This document shows positions 57,890-64,000 of a stretch of 64,000 nucleotides of DNA, in pieces. The stretch spans positions 16,950 to 80,949 of the forward strand of contig NZ_KB891817.1 in assembly GCF_000373565.1 (NCBI RefSeq), written 5' to 3'. Origin of the DNA: Streptomyces sp. HmicA12. Its GTDB lineage: Bacteria > Actinomycetota > Actinomycetes > Streptomycetales > Streptomycetaceae. A model generated the notes under the pieces. It searched no databases and was not told the origin of the DNA. It saw only the letters and a list, made by a program, of their open reading frames with translations. The translations under genes were made by a program, and so were the position numbers. The stretch's first letter is position 1. Every line of letters starts with the position of its first letter.

Positions 57890-58822
57890 ATGACACGGGA
57901 ACGTTGGACCATCGACCGGATTCCTGACCAGAGCGGCCGCATCGCCGTCGTCACGGGGGCCGCCAGCGGGGTGGGTCTCGCCACCGCCCGGGCGCTCGCG
58001 ATGCGCGGCGGGGAGGTGATCCTCGCGGTGCGCGACATGGAGCGGGGCCGCCGCGCCGCGGCCGCCATCACGGCCGCGGCGCCGCACGCCCGGCTCGACG
58101 TGCGCCCTCTCGACCTGGCCGACCTCGACTCGGTGCGGTCGTTCGCCGCCGAGCTGCGGGAGCGGCGCTCCCGGCTCGATCTGCTCGTCAACAACGCGGG
58201 GATCATGGCGCCGCCACGCTCGCTCAGCCCGCAGGGCCACGAGCTGCAGTTCGCGACGAACCACCTGGGCCACTTCGCCCTCACCGGACTGCTGCTCGAC
58301 CGGCTCGCGGCAGATGGCAACTCCCGCGTGGTGACGGTCAGTTCACCCAATCACCGGCAGGGGAGGATCGCCTTCGACGATCTGGACGGGGAGCGCGCGT
58401 ACTCCCCGATGGGGCACTACAACCAGTCGAAGCTCGCGAACGCCGCCTTCGGACTGCATCTGCACCGGCTGCTCGCGCGGGCGGACAGCCCGGTGCGCAG
58501 CGTGCTCGCGCATCCCGGGTACGTGGCCACGAATCTGCAGAAGGAGACGCCGGTCGGCATGGTGCGGCTGCTGTACGGGCGACTGCTCGCGCCGCTCGCC
58601 CAGAAGCCGGCCGACGGCGCCCTGCCGATTCTGTACGCGGCGACCGAACCCACCGTGAAGGGCGGGGAGTTCATCGCTCCGGGCGGGACGGGAGAACTGC
58701 GCGGGGCGCCGACGCGGGTGGCGGCGGCGGAGCGGGCGAGCGACGAGGCCACGGGCCGGCGCCTGTGGGACGTGTCCGAGGAGCTGACGGGCGTAGGTTT
58801 CACGCTGCCGACGGCCGTCTGA
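57890..58822 (+). CDS. Short-chain dehydrogenase/reductase (retinol-dehydrogenase-like)
   Basis: A 310-residue NAD(P)-binding reductase. It has the cofactor site GAASGVGLATARAL (about 23-36), the NNAG motif (LLVNNAGIMA), catalytic Ser in VVTVSSPNH, and Tyr-x-x-x-Lys as YNQSKLAN. The extended C-terminus and FATNHLGHFALTGLLLDRL are typical of oxidoreductase/retinol-dehydrogenase-like SDRs. ATG at 57890 lacks a ribosome site and may be leaderless. Divergent from its probable TetR repressor. Confidence 0.88.
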   Translation: MTRERWTIDRIPDQSGRIAVVTGAASGVGLATARALAMRGGEVILAVRDMERGRRAAAAITAAAPHARLDVRPLDLADLDSVRSFAAELRERRSRLDLLVNNAGIMAPPRSLSPQGHELQFATNHLGHFALTGLLLDRLAADGNSRVVTVSSPNHRQGRIAFDDLDGERAYSPMGHYNQSKLANAAFGLHLHRLLARADSPVRSVLAHPGYVATNLQKETPVGMVRLLYGRLLAPLAQKPADGALPILYAATEPTVKGGEFIAPGGTGELRGAPTRVAAAERASDEATGRRLWDVSEELTGVGFTLPTAV

Positions 58823-58864
58823 GAGGGCAGGGCGCCCCCGAAGGGCCGGGGGTACCGGTTCCGC

Positions 58865-59341
58865 TCAGAGAGTGAGCTTGAACCCGTCGTGGCTGCGCGC
58901 GAAGCCGAGTCCGGCGTAGAAGCGGTGCGCGGCCTCGCGCCTCTTGTTGCTGGTCAGTTGGACGAGCGCGCAGTCCCGCTGCCGGGCGCGCTCGATGACG
59001 CGCTCCATGAGGATCCGGCCGAGCCCGCCGCCGCGCCGGTCGGCCCGGACCCGTACCGCCTCCACGAGCGCGCGCTCGGCACCACCCTTGCCGAGGCCCG
59101 GGATGTACGTCACCTGAAGGCAGCCCACGACGACGCCGTCGGCCTCGACAAGGACGAGCATCTCGTTGCGGGCGTCCGCGTCGATGGCCGCGAAGGCCCG
59201 CTCGTGAGCGGCGTCGACCACGATCGTCGCCGGGTCCACGACGGCGTCCTCGTCAGCGAGCAGGGCGAGCACCGCGGGCAACTCGGCCCGGTGGGCGGGG
59301 CGGAGGGTGAGCGCGGGAGCGGGCTGTGCGGCGGCTGACAT
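58865..59341 (-). CDS. GNAT-family N-acetyltransferase
   Basis: A 158-residue single GNAT domain. The acetyl-CoA loop is VRADRRGGGLGRILMERVIERARQRDC (about 95-120), followed by LTSNKRREAAHRFYAGLGFARSHDGFKL, a very common ending in this subgroup. The substrate is unknown. ATG at 59341. Confidence 0.85.
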   Translation of the reverse strand: MSAAAQPAPALTLRPAHRAELPAVLALLADEDAVVDPATIVVDAAHERAFAAIDADARNEMLVLVEADGVVVGCLQVTYIPGLGKGGAERALVEAVRVRADRRGGGLGRILMERVIERARQRDCALVQLTSNKRREAAHRFYAGLGFARSHDGFKLTL

Positions 59342-59370
59342 GGCACCGACGATATCCGCCCGGGGCGCGA

Positions 59371-59580
59371 TAGTGGATCACGGTTGGCGGCGGCCCGGAG
59401 GACGGGGAGACGTATCCGGCCGCGCCGTGCGGGAGGTCCGCGAGGAGACGACGCCCGTCCTGCCCGCCCCACGGCTCGGCCCGCCCGCGTGGACCCGGCG
59501 GGCCGTCTTCCGCGTGGAGATCGACGCGGCCGAGGCCCGCTTCGGCCAAGAACACCGGCTTCCGCCCGCGCCGCCCACCC
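59371..59580 (+). pseudogene. Remnant of a Nudix hydrolase
   Basis: On the plus strand about 70 codons read GRAVREVREETTPVLPAPRLGPPAWTRRAVFRVEIDAAEARFGQEHR. VREVREET is a Nudix box core and AWTRRAVF...QEHR fits the strands after it. The N-terminal part, the first glycines of the box and the C-terminus are missing, and there is no start. It overlaps the 3' end of the methyltransferase region slightly. Confidence 0.4.
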
Positions 59581-59590
59581 GGTCCCGCGA

Positions 59591-60301
59591 CTATCGGCGC
59601 GTAGCCACGACGAGTCCGCACCGCGGGCTGCCGTCGGGGCGCTCGCCCAGCTCGGGCAGGGCTCGCAGCGTCATGTCGAACCCCGCTTGCTCCAACTCCC
59701 TTCGTACGTTGCCGAGTCGGAACACGCGGTAGTACATGACGAACGGCGGCCGCCAGACCGCGTTGCGCACCCGCATCACCGTGTCGAAGCCGAGCATCGC
59801 CCAGTAGCCGCGCGAGCCGGGGCGTGCGGGCGCGGGCAGCGGGAACACGAACTGGCCCCCGGGGGACAGCACTTGACGCACCTGAGCGAACAACTCCCGC
59901 TGCTGGCGGGGAAGGAAGTGGCCGAACGCCCCGAAGCTGACCACCAGGTCGAAGACCGGGCCGAAGGGCAGGGCGAGCGCGTCCGCGCGCACGTACGACG
60001 CCGTGGGTTCACTGCGCCGCGCCACCTCCAGCATGCCGGCGCTGAAGTCGACCCCGACGGCCCGGTCGGCACAGACCTCCCGCAGCACCCCGAGGCCCGC
60101 GCCCGTGCCGCAGCACAGGTCGAGGCCGGTCCGGTACGGCCCGAGCTCGCGCAGCGCGCGGGTCACCGGGTCGAGGATCACGTCGGGGGTGCGGAACGGG
60201 GTCTGGTCGAACTTCGGCGCGAGCAGGTCGTAGCCGTGCTCCACCGACGACAGCGCCTGAACGGCCAGCTCGCGGAGGGTGGGACCCTGGGGTGTGAACA
60301 T
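59591..60301 (-). CDS. Class I SAM-dependent methyltransferase
   Basis: A 236-residue methyltransferase. Motif I is GLDLCCGTGAGLGVL (about 58-72), followed by AVGVDFSAGMLEVARR and YVRADALALPFGPVFDLVVSFGAFGHF, then LSPGGQFVFPLP. The substrate is unknown. ATG at 60301. Confidence 0.85.
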   Translation of the reverse strand: MFTPQGPTLRELAVQALSSVEHGYDLLAPKFDQTPFRTPDVILDPVTRALRELGPYRTGLDLCCGTGAGLGVLREVCADRAVGVDFSAGMLEVARRSEPTASYVRADALALPFGPVFDLVVSFGAFGHFLPRQQRELFAQVRQVLSPGGQFVFPLPAPARPGSRGYWAMLGFDTVMRVRNAVWRPPFVMYYRVFRLGNVRRELEQAGFDMTLRALPELGERPDGSPRCGLVVATRR

Positions 60302-60650
60302 GGCCGCTCAGCATAGGTCGGCGACCCGCGGAAATCCGGGCTTGCCGCGCGCCGGGGGCGTAGTGGTACCGTTCTCGTGGCACGTGTGTACGCCTCCTTC
60401 TTGGGCGCCGGTGCCGAACCACCTCATCCAGCGCGTGAGCGCCCCTGTACTTCTCACTACGTTCCTGTAGGCGCCCTGACGCGCATCATCCCTGGTCAGC
60501 AGGTTCTGACGGGTCCTGTCCCGCCCCTGCTCCAGGTTCTCTCCCCGGCCCACCGGGCGTGACCTGTCCGCCCGCGTGTCGCATCGCCGGATTCCCACCC
60601 CTTCCCTGCCCGCGTACGAAACGACGTCCGCGAAAGGACCGTGATCGACC
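60302..60650. other. Long C-rich leader of the rho-like gene
   Basis: This 349-bp gap is C/T-rich and G-poor on the plus strand over about 60390-60590, the composition of Rho-utilisation (rut) RNA. TTGCCG (60342-60347) and TACCGT (60367-60372), 19 bp apart, could be the promoter, giving a leader of about 270 nt. A 61-codon frame starting near 60377 might be a leader peptide but has no support. Confidence 0.45.
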
Positions 60651-61823
60651 ATGACCACCACACTCGAAGCACCCGCACCAGCCACACCCACCGCCGCCCC
60701 GGCGGCCAAGCCCCCCGTCCACGCCGCGGGCGTCCTGGACACCACCGGGAACGGGGCCGGCTTCCTGCGGGCGAGCGACCTGATGCCGACGTCCCACGAC
60801 GTCCAGGTCCCCGCCCATCTCATCCGCCAATTCGGGCTGCGCAAGGGCGACTTCGTCACCGGACTGTGCGGCAAGCCGCGCACGCTCGCCCACGTCGAGA
60901 CCGTCGAGGGCATCGCCGCGGACGCCCCCGCGAACAAGGCGCGCACCCGCCCCCGCTTCGCCGAGCTCACCCCGCTCCACCCGACGCGGCGGCTGCGCCT
61001 CGACGGTCCCGAGGGCGGGATCGCGGGCCGCGTCGTCGACCTGTTCGCCCCCGTCGGCAAGGGCCAGCGCGGCCTGATCGTCGCGCCGCCGAAGACCGGC
61101 AAGACCGTGCTGCTCCAGCAGCTCGCGGCGGCGATCGCCGCCCACCACCCCGAGACCCACCTCATGGTGGTGCTGCTCGACGAACGCCCCGAAGAGGTCA
61201 CCGACATGCGCCGCTCGGTCCGCGGCGAGGTCTTCGCCTCGACCTTCGACCGGCCCGCCAAGGAGCACATCGCCTTGGCCGAGCTCGCCGTGGAGCGCGC
61301 CAAGCGACTGACCGAACGGGGCGTAGACGTGGTGATCCTGCTCGACTCGCTCACCCGTCTGTGCCGCGCCCACAACAACGCCGCCGCGTCCGGCGGCCGC
61401 ACCCTGTCCGGCGGTGTCGACGCGGCCGCGCTCCTCGGGCCCAAGCGGCTGTTCGGGGCGGCCCGCAACACCGAGGAGGCCGGCTCGCTCACGATCCTCG
61501 CCACGGCGCTGGTCGACACCGGGTCCCGCGCCGACGACTACTACTTCGAAGAGCTCAAGAGCACCGGCAACATGGAGCTGCGCCTCGACCGCACCCTCGC
61601 CGACGCCCGCGTCTTCCCGGCCGTCGACATCACCCCCTCCGGCACGCGCCGCGAGGAACTCCTGCTGCCCGCAGGCGAGTTGGCCGTCGTACGCGGACTG
61701 CGCCGGGCTCTGCAGGGCCGCGAGGGGCGCTCCGGTTACGAGGCCCTGCTCGAGAAGCTGCGGAAGACGCCGGACAACGCCGCGTTCCTGCGCCAGGTCC
61801 ACGGGACGGTGCCCGGTTCGTGA
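60651..61823 (+). CDS. Short transcription termination factor Rho paralogue
   Basis: A 390-residue Rho-like RNA translocase. It keeps the OB-fold RNA domain (GVLDTTGNGAGFLRASDLM to KARTRPRFAELTPLHP), Walker A (APPKTGKT), Walker B region (LLDERPEEVTDM), the DSLTRL segment, the Q-/R-loop AARNTEEAGSLTILATALVDTGSR, ELKSTGNMEL and FPAVDITPSGTRREELL. It lacks the N-terminal helix bundle and the long Arg-rich insert of the main actinobacterial Rho (about 650-700 residues), so it is probably a second copy. ATG at 60651. The leader suggests autoregulation. Confidence 0.88.
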   Translation: MTTTLEAPAPATPTAAPAAKPPVHAAGVLDTTGNGAGFLRASDLMPTSHDVQVPAHLIRQFGLRKGDFVTGLCGKPRTLAHVETVEGIAADAPANKARTRPRFAELTPLHPTRRLRLDGPEGGIAGRVVDLFAPVGKGQRGLIVAPPKTGKTVLLQQLAAAIAAHHPETHLMVVLLDERPEEVTDMRRSVRGEVFASTFDRPAKEHIALAELAVERAKRLTERGVDVVILLDSLTRLCRAHNNAAASGGRTLSGGVDAAALLGPKRLFGAARNTEEAGSLTILATALVDTGSRADDYYFEELKSTGNMELRLDRTLADARVFPAVDITPSGTRREELLLPAGELAVVRGLRRALQGREGRSGYEALLEKLRKTPDNAAFLRQVHGTVPGS

Positions 61824-61838
61824 CGCCGCCTCCGCGTA

Positions 61839-61871
61839 CGTAATACTCGTTCCATGACGTCGAGCATTACG
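61839..61871 (+). promoter_or_regulatory. Hairpin or operator over a GNAT start codon
   Basis: CGTAATACTCG (61839-61849) and CGAGCATTACG (61861-61871) form an 11-bp inverted repeat with one mismatch; the ATG at 61854 lies in the loop. TAATAC (61841-61846) is also a good -10 hexamer, which would place transcription at the ATG (leaderless). Confidence 0.45.
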
Positions 61872-62360
61872 CGCCCGGGGCGAGGGTCTTCCGTGGTGGT
61901 CCGCAGGGCCACCGCCCGCGACGCCAAACGCCTCACCCGCCTCGTGCGCGGCTCCCGAGCCTACGAAGGCCGCTACGCGGAGATGGTCTCCGGCTACCGC
62001 GTGGGTCCCGACTACATCGCCACCCACCGCGTCTTCGTGGCGGTCGACCAGGCCCGGTCAGAAGAAGAGGGGGACCGGGTCCTCGGTTTCTACTCGCTGC
62101 TCGTCGACCCCGCCGAGCTGGACCTGATGTTCGTCGCGGACGCCGCCCAGGGCCTCGGCATCGGGCGGCTGCTGATCACGCACATGCGGGGCGAGGCGCG
62201 CGCCGCCGGGCTCGACCGCGTCCGCGTCGTCTCCCATCCGCCGGCCGAGGGCTTCTACCGCAGCGTGGGCGCGATCCGCACCGGAACCGCCCTCGCCCAG
62301 CCGCCCGCCGTGGCCTGGGACCGGCCCGAACTCGAATTCGCCATTCCCCCGGCGGTCTGA
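61854..62360 (+). CDS. GNAT-family N-acetyltransferase
   Basis: A 168-residue single GNAT domain. The acetyl-CoA loop is VADAAQGLGIGRLLITHMRGEARAAG (about 98-123), and the ending HPPAEGFYRSVGAIRTG is typical. ATG at 61854 has no ribosome site but a -10-like TAATAC just upstream. Substrate unknown. It lies 30 bp after the rho-like gene. Confidence 0.82.
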   Translation: MTSSITRPGRGSSVVVRRATARDAKRLTRLVRGSRAYEGRYAEMVSGYRVGPDYIATHRVFVAVDQARSEEEGDRVLGFYSLLVDPAELDLMFVADAAQGLGIGRLLITHMRGEARAAGLDRVRVVSHPPAEGFYRSVGAIRTGTALAQPPAVAWDRPELEFAIPPAV

Positions 62361-62435
62361 GGGGTTCCGCCTCCGGCCCCTTCGGCGCACACTCGGGACC
62401 ACCGAAGCGGGCGGCAATGGGGCAAGGAGGCCACA

Positions 62436-62972
62436 TTGGGCGGCAGTGACGCACGGGCCGAGGCGTTCGACGTGATCGTGGAGATCCCGCAGGGCTCCCG
62501 CAACAAGTACGAGATGGACCACGAGCTGGGCCGCATCCGCCTGGACCGGATGCTGTTCACCTCGACCCAGTACCCCGCGGACTACGGCTACGTCGAGGGC
62601 ACGCTCGGCAACGACGGCGATCCGCTGGACGCCCTGGTGCTGACCGGCGACGCGACGTTCCCCGGCTGCACCGTCGAGTGCCGCGCGATCGGCATGTTCG
62701 TGATGAGCGACGAGAAGGGCCCGGACGAGAAGATCCTCTGCGTCCCCGCCCACGACCCGCGCCGCACCGGGATCCAGGACATCGAGGACATCCCCGAGTT
62801 CGACCGCCTGGAGATCACGCACTTCTTCGAGGTCTACAAGGACCTGGAGCCCGGCAAGTCGGTGGAAGGCTCCCACTGGGAGGGCAGGGACGCGGCGTAC
62901 GACGAGATCCGCCGGGCCCGAAAACGCCACCAGCGGCGCGAGGAACCGCGCGACCGGCCACGACGGCGCTGA
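62436..62972 (+). CDS. ppa: Inorganic pyrophosphatase (second copy)
   Basis: A 178-residue family I pyrophosphatase. The active-site motif is DGDPLDALVL (metal Asp), with IEIPQGSRNKYEMDHELGRIRLDR at the start and HFFEVYKDLEPGKSVEG near the end. The C-terminal ~25 residues are strongly basic (RRARKRHQRREEPRDRPRRR), unlike the standard enzyme. TTG at 62436 is the start: AAGGAGG lies 5 bases upstream. Probably a paralogue of the main ppa. Confidence 0.9.
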   Translation: MGGSDARAEAFDVIVEIPQGSRNKYEMDHELGRIRLDRMLFTSTQYPADYGYVEGTLGNDGDPLDALVLTGDATFPGCTVECRAIGMFVMSDEKGPDEKILCVPAHDPRRTGIQDIEDIPEFDRLEITHFFEVYKDLEPGKSVEGSHWEGRDAAYDEIRRARKRHQRREEPRDRPRRR

Positions 62973-63010
62973 AACCGGCGATGCTCAGCACCCCGTGACG
63001 GCGAAGGGGC

Positions 63011-63367
63011 TCAACCAGCGCCGCCCACCTGATCGACGAGCTCCCCCAGCGCCCCGTCCACCAACCGGTACCGCACCACCCGCCCCGACTTCTCCCCCGC
63101 CACGACCCCGGCCGCCCTGAGCAACCGCAGCGACTGCGACACCGCGGCCCCGTTCATGCCGGAGGCCACCGCCAGGTCGGACACGGCCAGCGGCCCCACC
63201 CGCCGCAGCGCGAGGAGCAGCGCAAGCCGGCGCGGGTCGGCGAGCAGCGCGAAGCGTTCCGCCCAGACGCGTACGTCCGCCACGTCCCCGATGGCGGCCA
63301 CGGCGTCACAGACCCGGTGCCCGTCGATGGTGCGGTGATCGGCCCGCTCGGCCGGAACGAGATGCAT
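63011..63367 (-). CDS. ArsR/SmtB-family metal-type regulator
   Basis: A 118-residue winged helix. The core is WAERFALLADPRRLALLLALRRVGPLAVSDLAVASGMNGAAVSQSLRLLRAAGVVAGEKSGRVVRYRLVDG. The N-terminal arm has His (residues 2, 11, 17) and Cys, possible metal ligands like the His of NmtR-type Ni/Co sensors. ATG at 63367. It is divergent from the NiCoT transporter, and a 30-bp dyad lies 58 bp upstream of its start, so it probably represses both in response to Ni or Co. Confidence 0.82.
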   Translation of the reverse strand: MHLVPAERADHRTIDGHRVCDAVAAIGDVADVRVWAERFALLADPRRLALLLALRRVGPLAVSDLAVASGMNGAAVSQSLRLLRAAGVVAGEKSGRVVRYRLVDGALGELVDQVGGAG

Positions 63368-63424
63368 GGCGGGATTCTCTCAACAAGGCCCTGCCCGTCG
63401 GCCACCCCACCCACGATGTGATCT

Positions 63425-63454
63425 TGCATACCTGCACAGGTGTGCAGCTATGCA
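63425..63454. promoter_or_regulatory. 30-bp dyad between arsR and the NiCoT gene
   Basis: TGCATA and TATGCA at the ends and CTGCACA and TGTGCAG inside give a dyad that matches at 26 of 30 positions. This is the size and symmetry of an ArsR/SmtB operator. It covers the -35 region of the transporter promoter and lies upstream of arsR. Confidence 0.7.
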
Positions 63455-63472
63455 GTCGCCGCCCAGGGCCCC

Positions 63473-63478
63473 TAGGGT
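63473..63478 (+). promoter_or_regulatory. -10 box of the NiCoT transcript
   Basis: TAGGGT matches the Streptomyces -10 pattern TAGRRT, and the RNA would begin about 63485, exactly at the first base pair of the riboswitch P1 stem. The -35 box is weak and overlapped by the dyad. Confidence 0.5.
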
Positions 63479-63484
63479 GAACGG

Positions 63485-63672
63485 GCCGTGGTGCTCGGGA
63501 AGACCGGTGACGGCCCGTCAGGGTCAAGTCCGGAGCGGCCCTCGCCACTGTGATCGGGTTTCGGACCCCCGGGTCCGGAGCACACCGCTCCACCACGCCA
63601 CTGGCTGCCGCACGGCGGCTGGGAAGGCAGGAGCGGCGGCGCACACCCGTAAGCCAGGAGACCGGCCACGGC
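63485..63672 (+). ncRNA. Cobalamin (B12) riboswitch
   Basis: The conserved elements of the cobalamin riboswitch occur in order: GGGAAGACCGGTG, AAGTCCGGAGCGGCC, CGCCACTGTGA, GCCACTGG, CTGGGAAGGC and GTAAGCCAGGAGACCGGCC, the last being the classic GCCAGGAGACC box. P1 pairs GCCGTGG (63485-63491) with CCACGGC (63666-63672). It ends 44 bases before the start of the NiCoT transporter, so B12 should reduce cobalt or nickel uptake by ending transcription or blocking translation. Confidence 0.93.
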
Positions 63673-63716
63673 ATCTCACGAAGTCATTCCACGAGGTGCT
63701 GGAGCGTGATCGACGC

Positions 63717-64000
63717 ATGACCCTGTCCGCGAACTCCCCCGCGCGGCCCACCGGGCCGAACCCCGCCTTCCGCTGGCGCCGCGAGGACACCGTGCGCACC
63801 GCGGGCCTGATGGCGGTGATCCTGGCCCTGCACGTCGTCGCGTTCGGCGTGCTCTTCCTGCTCGTCGTCCCCGGCCACTACGAGGTCGACAACAAGGCGT
63901 TCGGTATCGGCCTCGGCATCACCGCGTACACCCTCGGCATGCGGCACGCCTTCGACGCCGACCACATCGCCGCGATCGACAACACCACGCGCAAGCTCAT
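63717..64000 (+). CDS. Nickel/cobalt transporter of the NiCoT (HoxN/NixA) family, 3' end outside window
   Basis: The first 94 residues of a high-affinity Ni2+/Co2+ permease. After a basic start, the first membrane helix (GLMAVILALHVVAFGVLFLLVVPG) is followed by ITAYTLGMRHAFDADHIAAIDNTTRK, the family signature with metal-binding His and Asp residues. ATG at 63717. Under a B12 riboswitch it is most likely a cobalt importer. The C-terminus lies beyond the window. Confidence 0.92.
   Translation, partial: MTLSANSPARPTGPNPAFRWRREDTVRTAGLMAVILALHVVAFGVLFLLVVPGHYEVDNKAFGIGLGITAYTLGMRHAFDADHIAAIDNTTRKL

Noticed and set aside
60377..60562. A 61-codon leader peptide before the rho-like gene
   Set aside because: It has no ribosome binding site or codon bias; the composition fits a rut-like leader better.

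Overview
The window is high-GC actinomycete chromosome, almost certainly Streptomyces. The evidence is strong G/C preference at third codon positions, frequent GTG (and one TTG) starts, GTGA/ATGA stop-start overlaps, twin-arginine and lipoprotein secretion signals, an epsilon-polylysine-synthetase-like NRPS, a Streptomyces-type glycopeptide-resistance locus, and a Streptomyces-type dispersed intergenic repeat. I saw no rRNA, tRNA, transposase, integrase, phage gene or CRISPR array.

Layout. (a) 1-3963: a partial fasciclin lipoprotein, a LacI regulator, an APH-like kinase, a charged coiled-coil protein and a STAS anti-sigma antagonist. (b) 4028-8122: a molybdate block, with an HTH-TOBE regulator, a remnant of a molybdopterin enzyme, modA-modB-modC and a frameshifted double-Mop protein. 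(c) 8641-14536: a BlaI/M56 pair, two CNNM/CorC-type membrane proteins, a Spo0M homologue coupled to a TatA-like gene, and a membrane protein. (d) 14565-19864: an M1 aminopeptidase and a 1298-residue Pls-type synthetase (adenylation, carrier and membrane-anchored acetyltransferase-like domains). Its hand-read A-domain code points to lysine. (e) 20046-29459: a sugar ABC importer under a palindromic operator, a secreted GH3 enzyme, small proteins and a secreted GH87-like beta-helix enzyme. (f) 29523-39220: a PIG-L deacetylase, decayed LacI and GH43 fragments, a GH29 fucosidase, TetR, a GMC oxidase and a secreted lipase.

(g) 39241-43545: a van locus with vanX, a 5'-truncated vanA, a vanJ-like gene, a vanY-like fragment and intact vanR-vanS. 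vanK and vanH are missing. Two near-identical VanR-type boxes flank the deleted segment. (h) 44024-46137: the dhaK-dhaL-dhaM dihydroxyacetone kinase operon, with a 17-bp tandem repeat between dhaK and dhaL. (i) 46189-60301: a GH75 chitosanase, an FN3 lipoprotein, a Gfo/Idh/MocA oxidoreductase, a PadR regulator and a dienoyl-CoA reductase, a secreted phosphatase, MarR, acetyltransferases, peptide deformylase, a VOC protein, TetR/SDR and a methyltransferase. (j) 60651-64000: a short Rho paralogue behind a long C-rich leader, a GNAT protein, a second inorganic pyrophosphatase, and an ArsR regulator divergent from a NiCoT metal transporter. The transporter is preceded by a cobalamin riboswitch and a 30-bp dyad.

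Two themes stand out. One is a set of intact, coherent small systems: molybdate uptake and buffering, a probable polylysine synthetase with its peptidase, Dha kinase, and B12/metal-controlled Co/Ni import. The other is repeated local gene decay, seen in the molybdopterin enzyme, Mop, LacI (twice), GH43, vanY, vanA and Nudix. Functions are inferred from motifs read by eye; no database search was possible.
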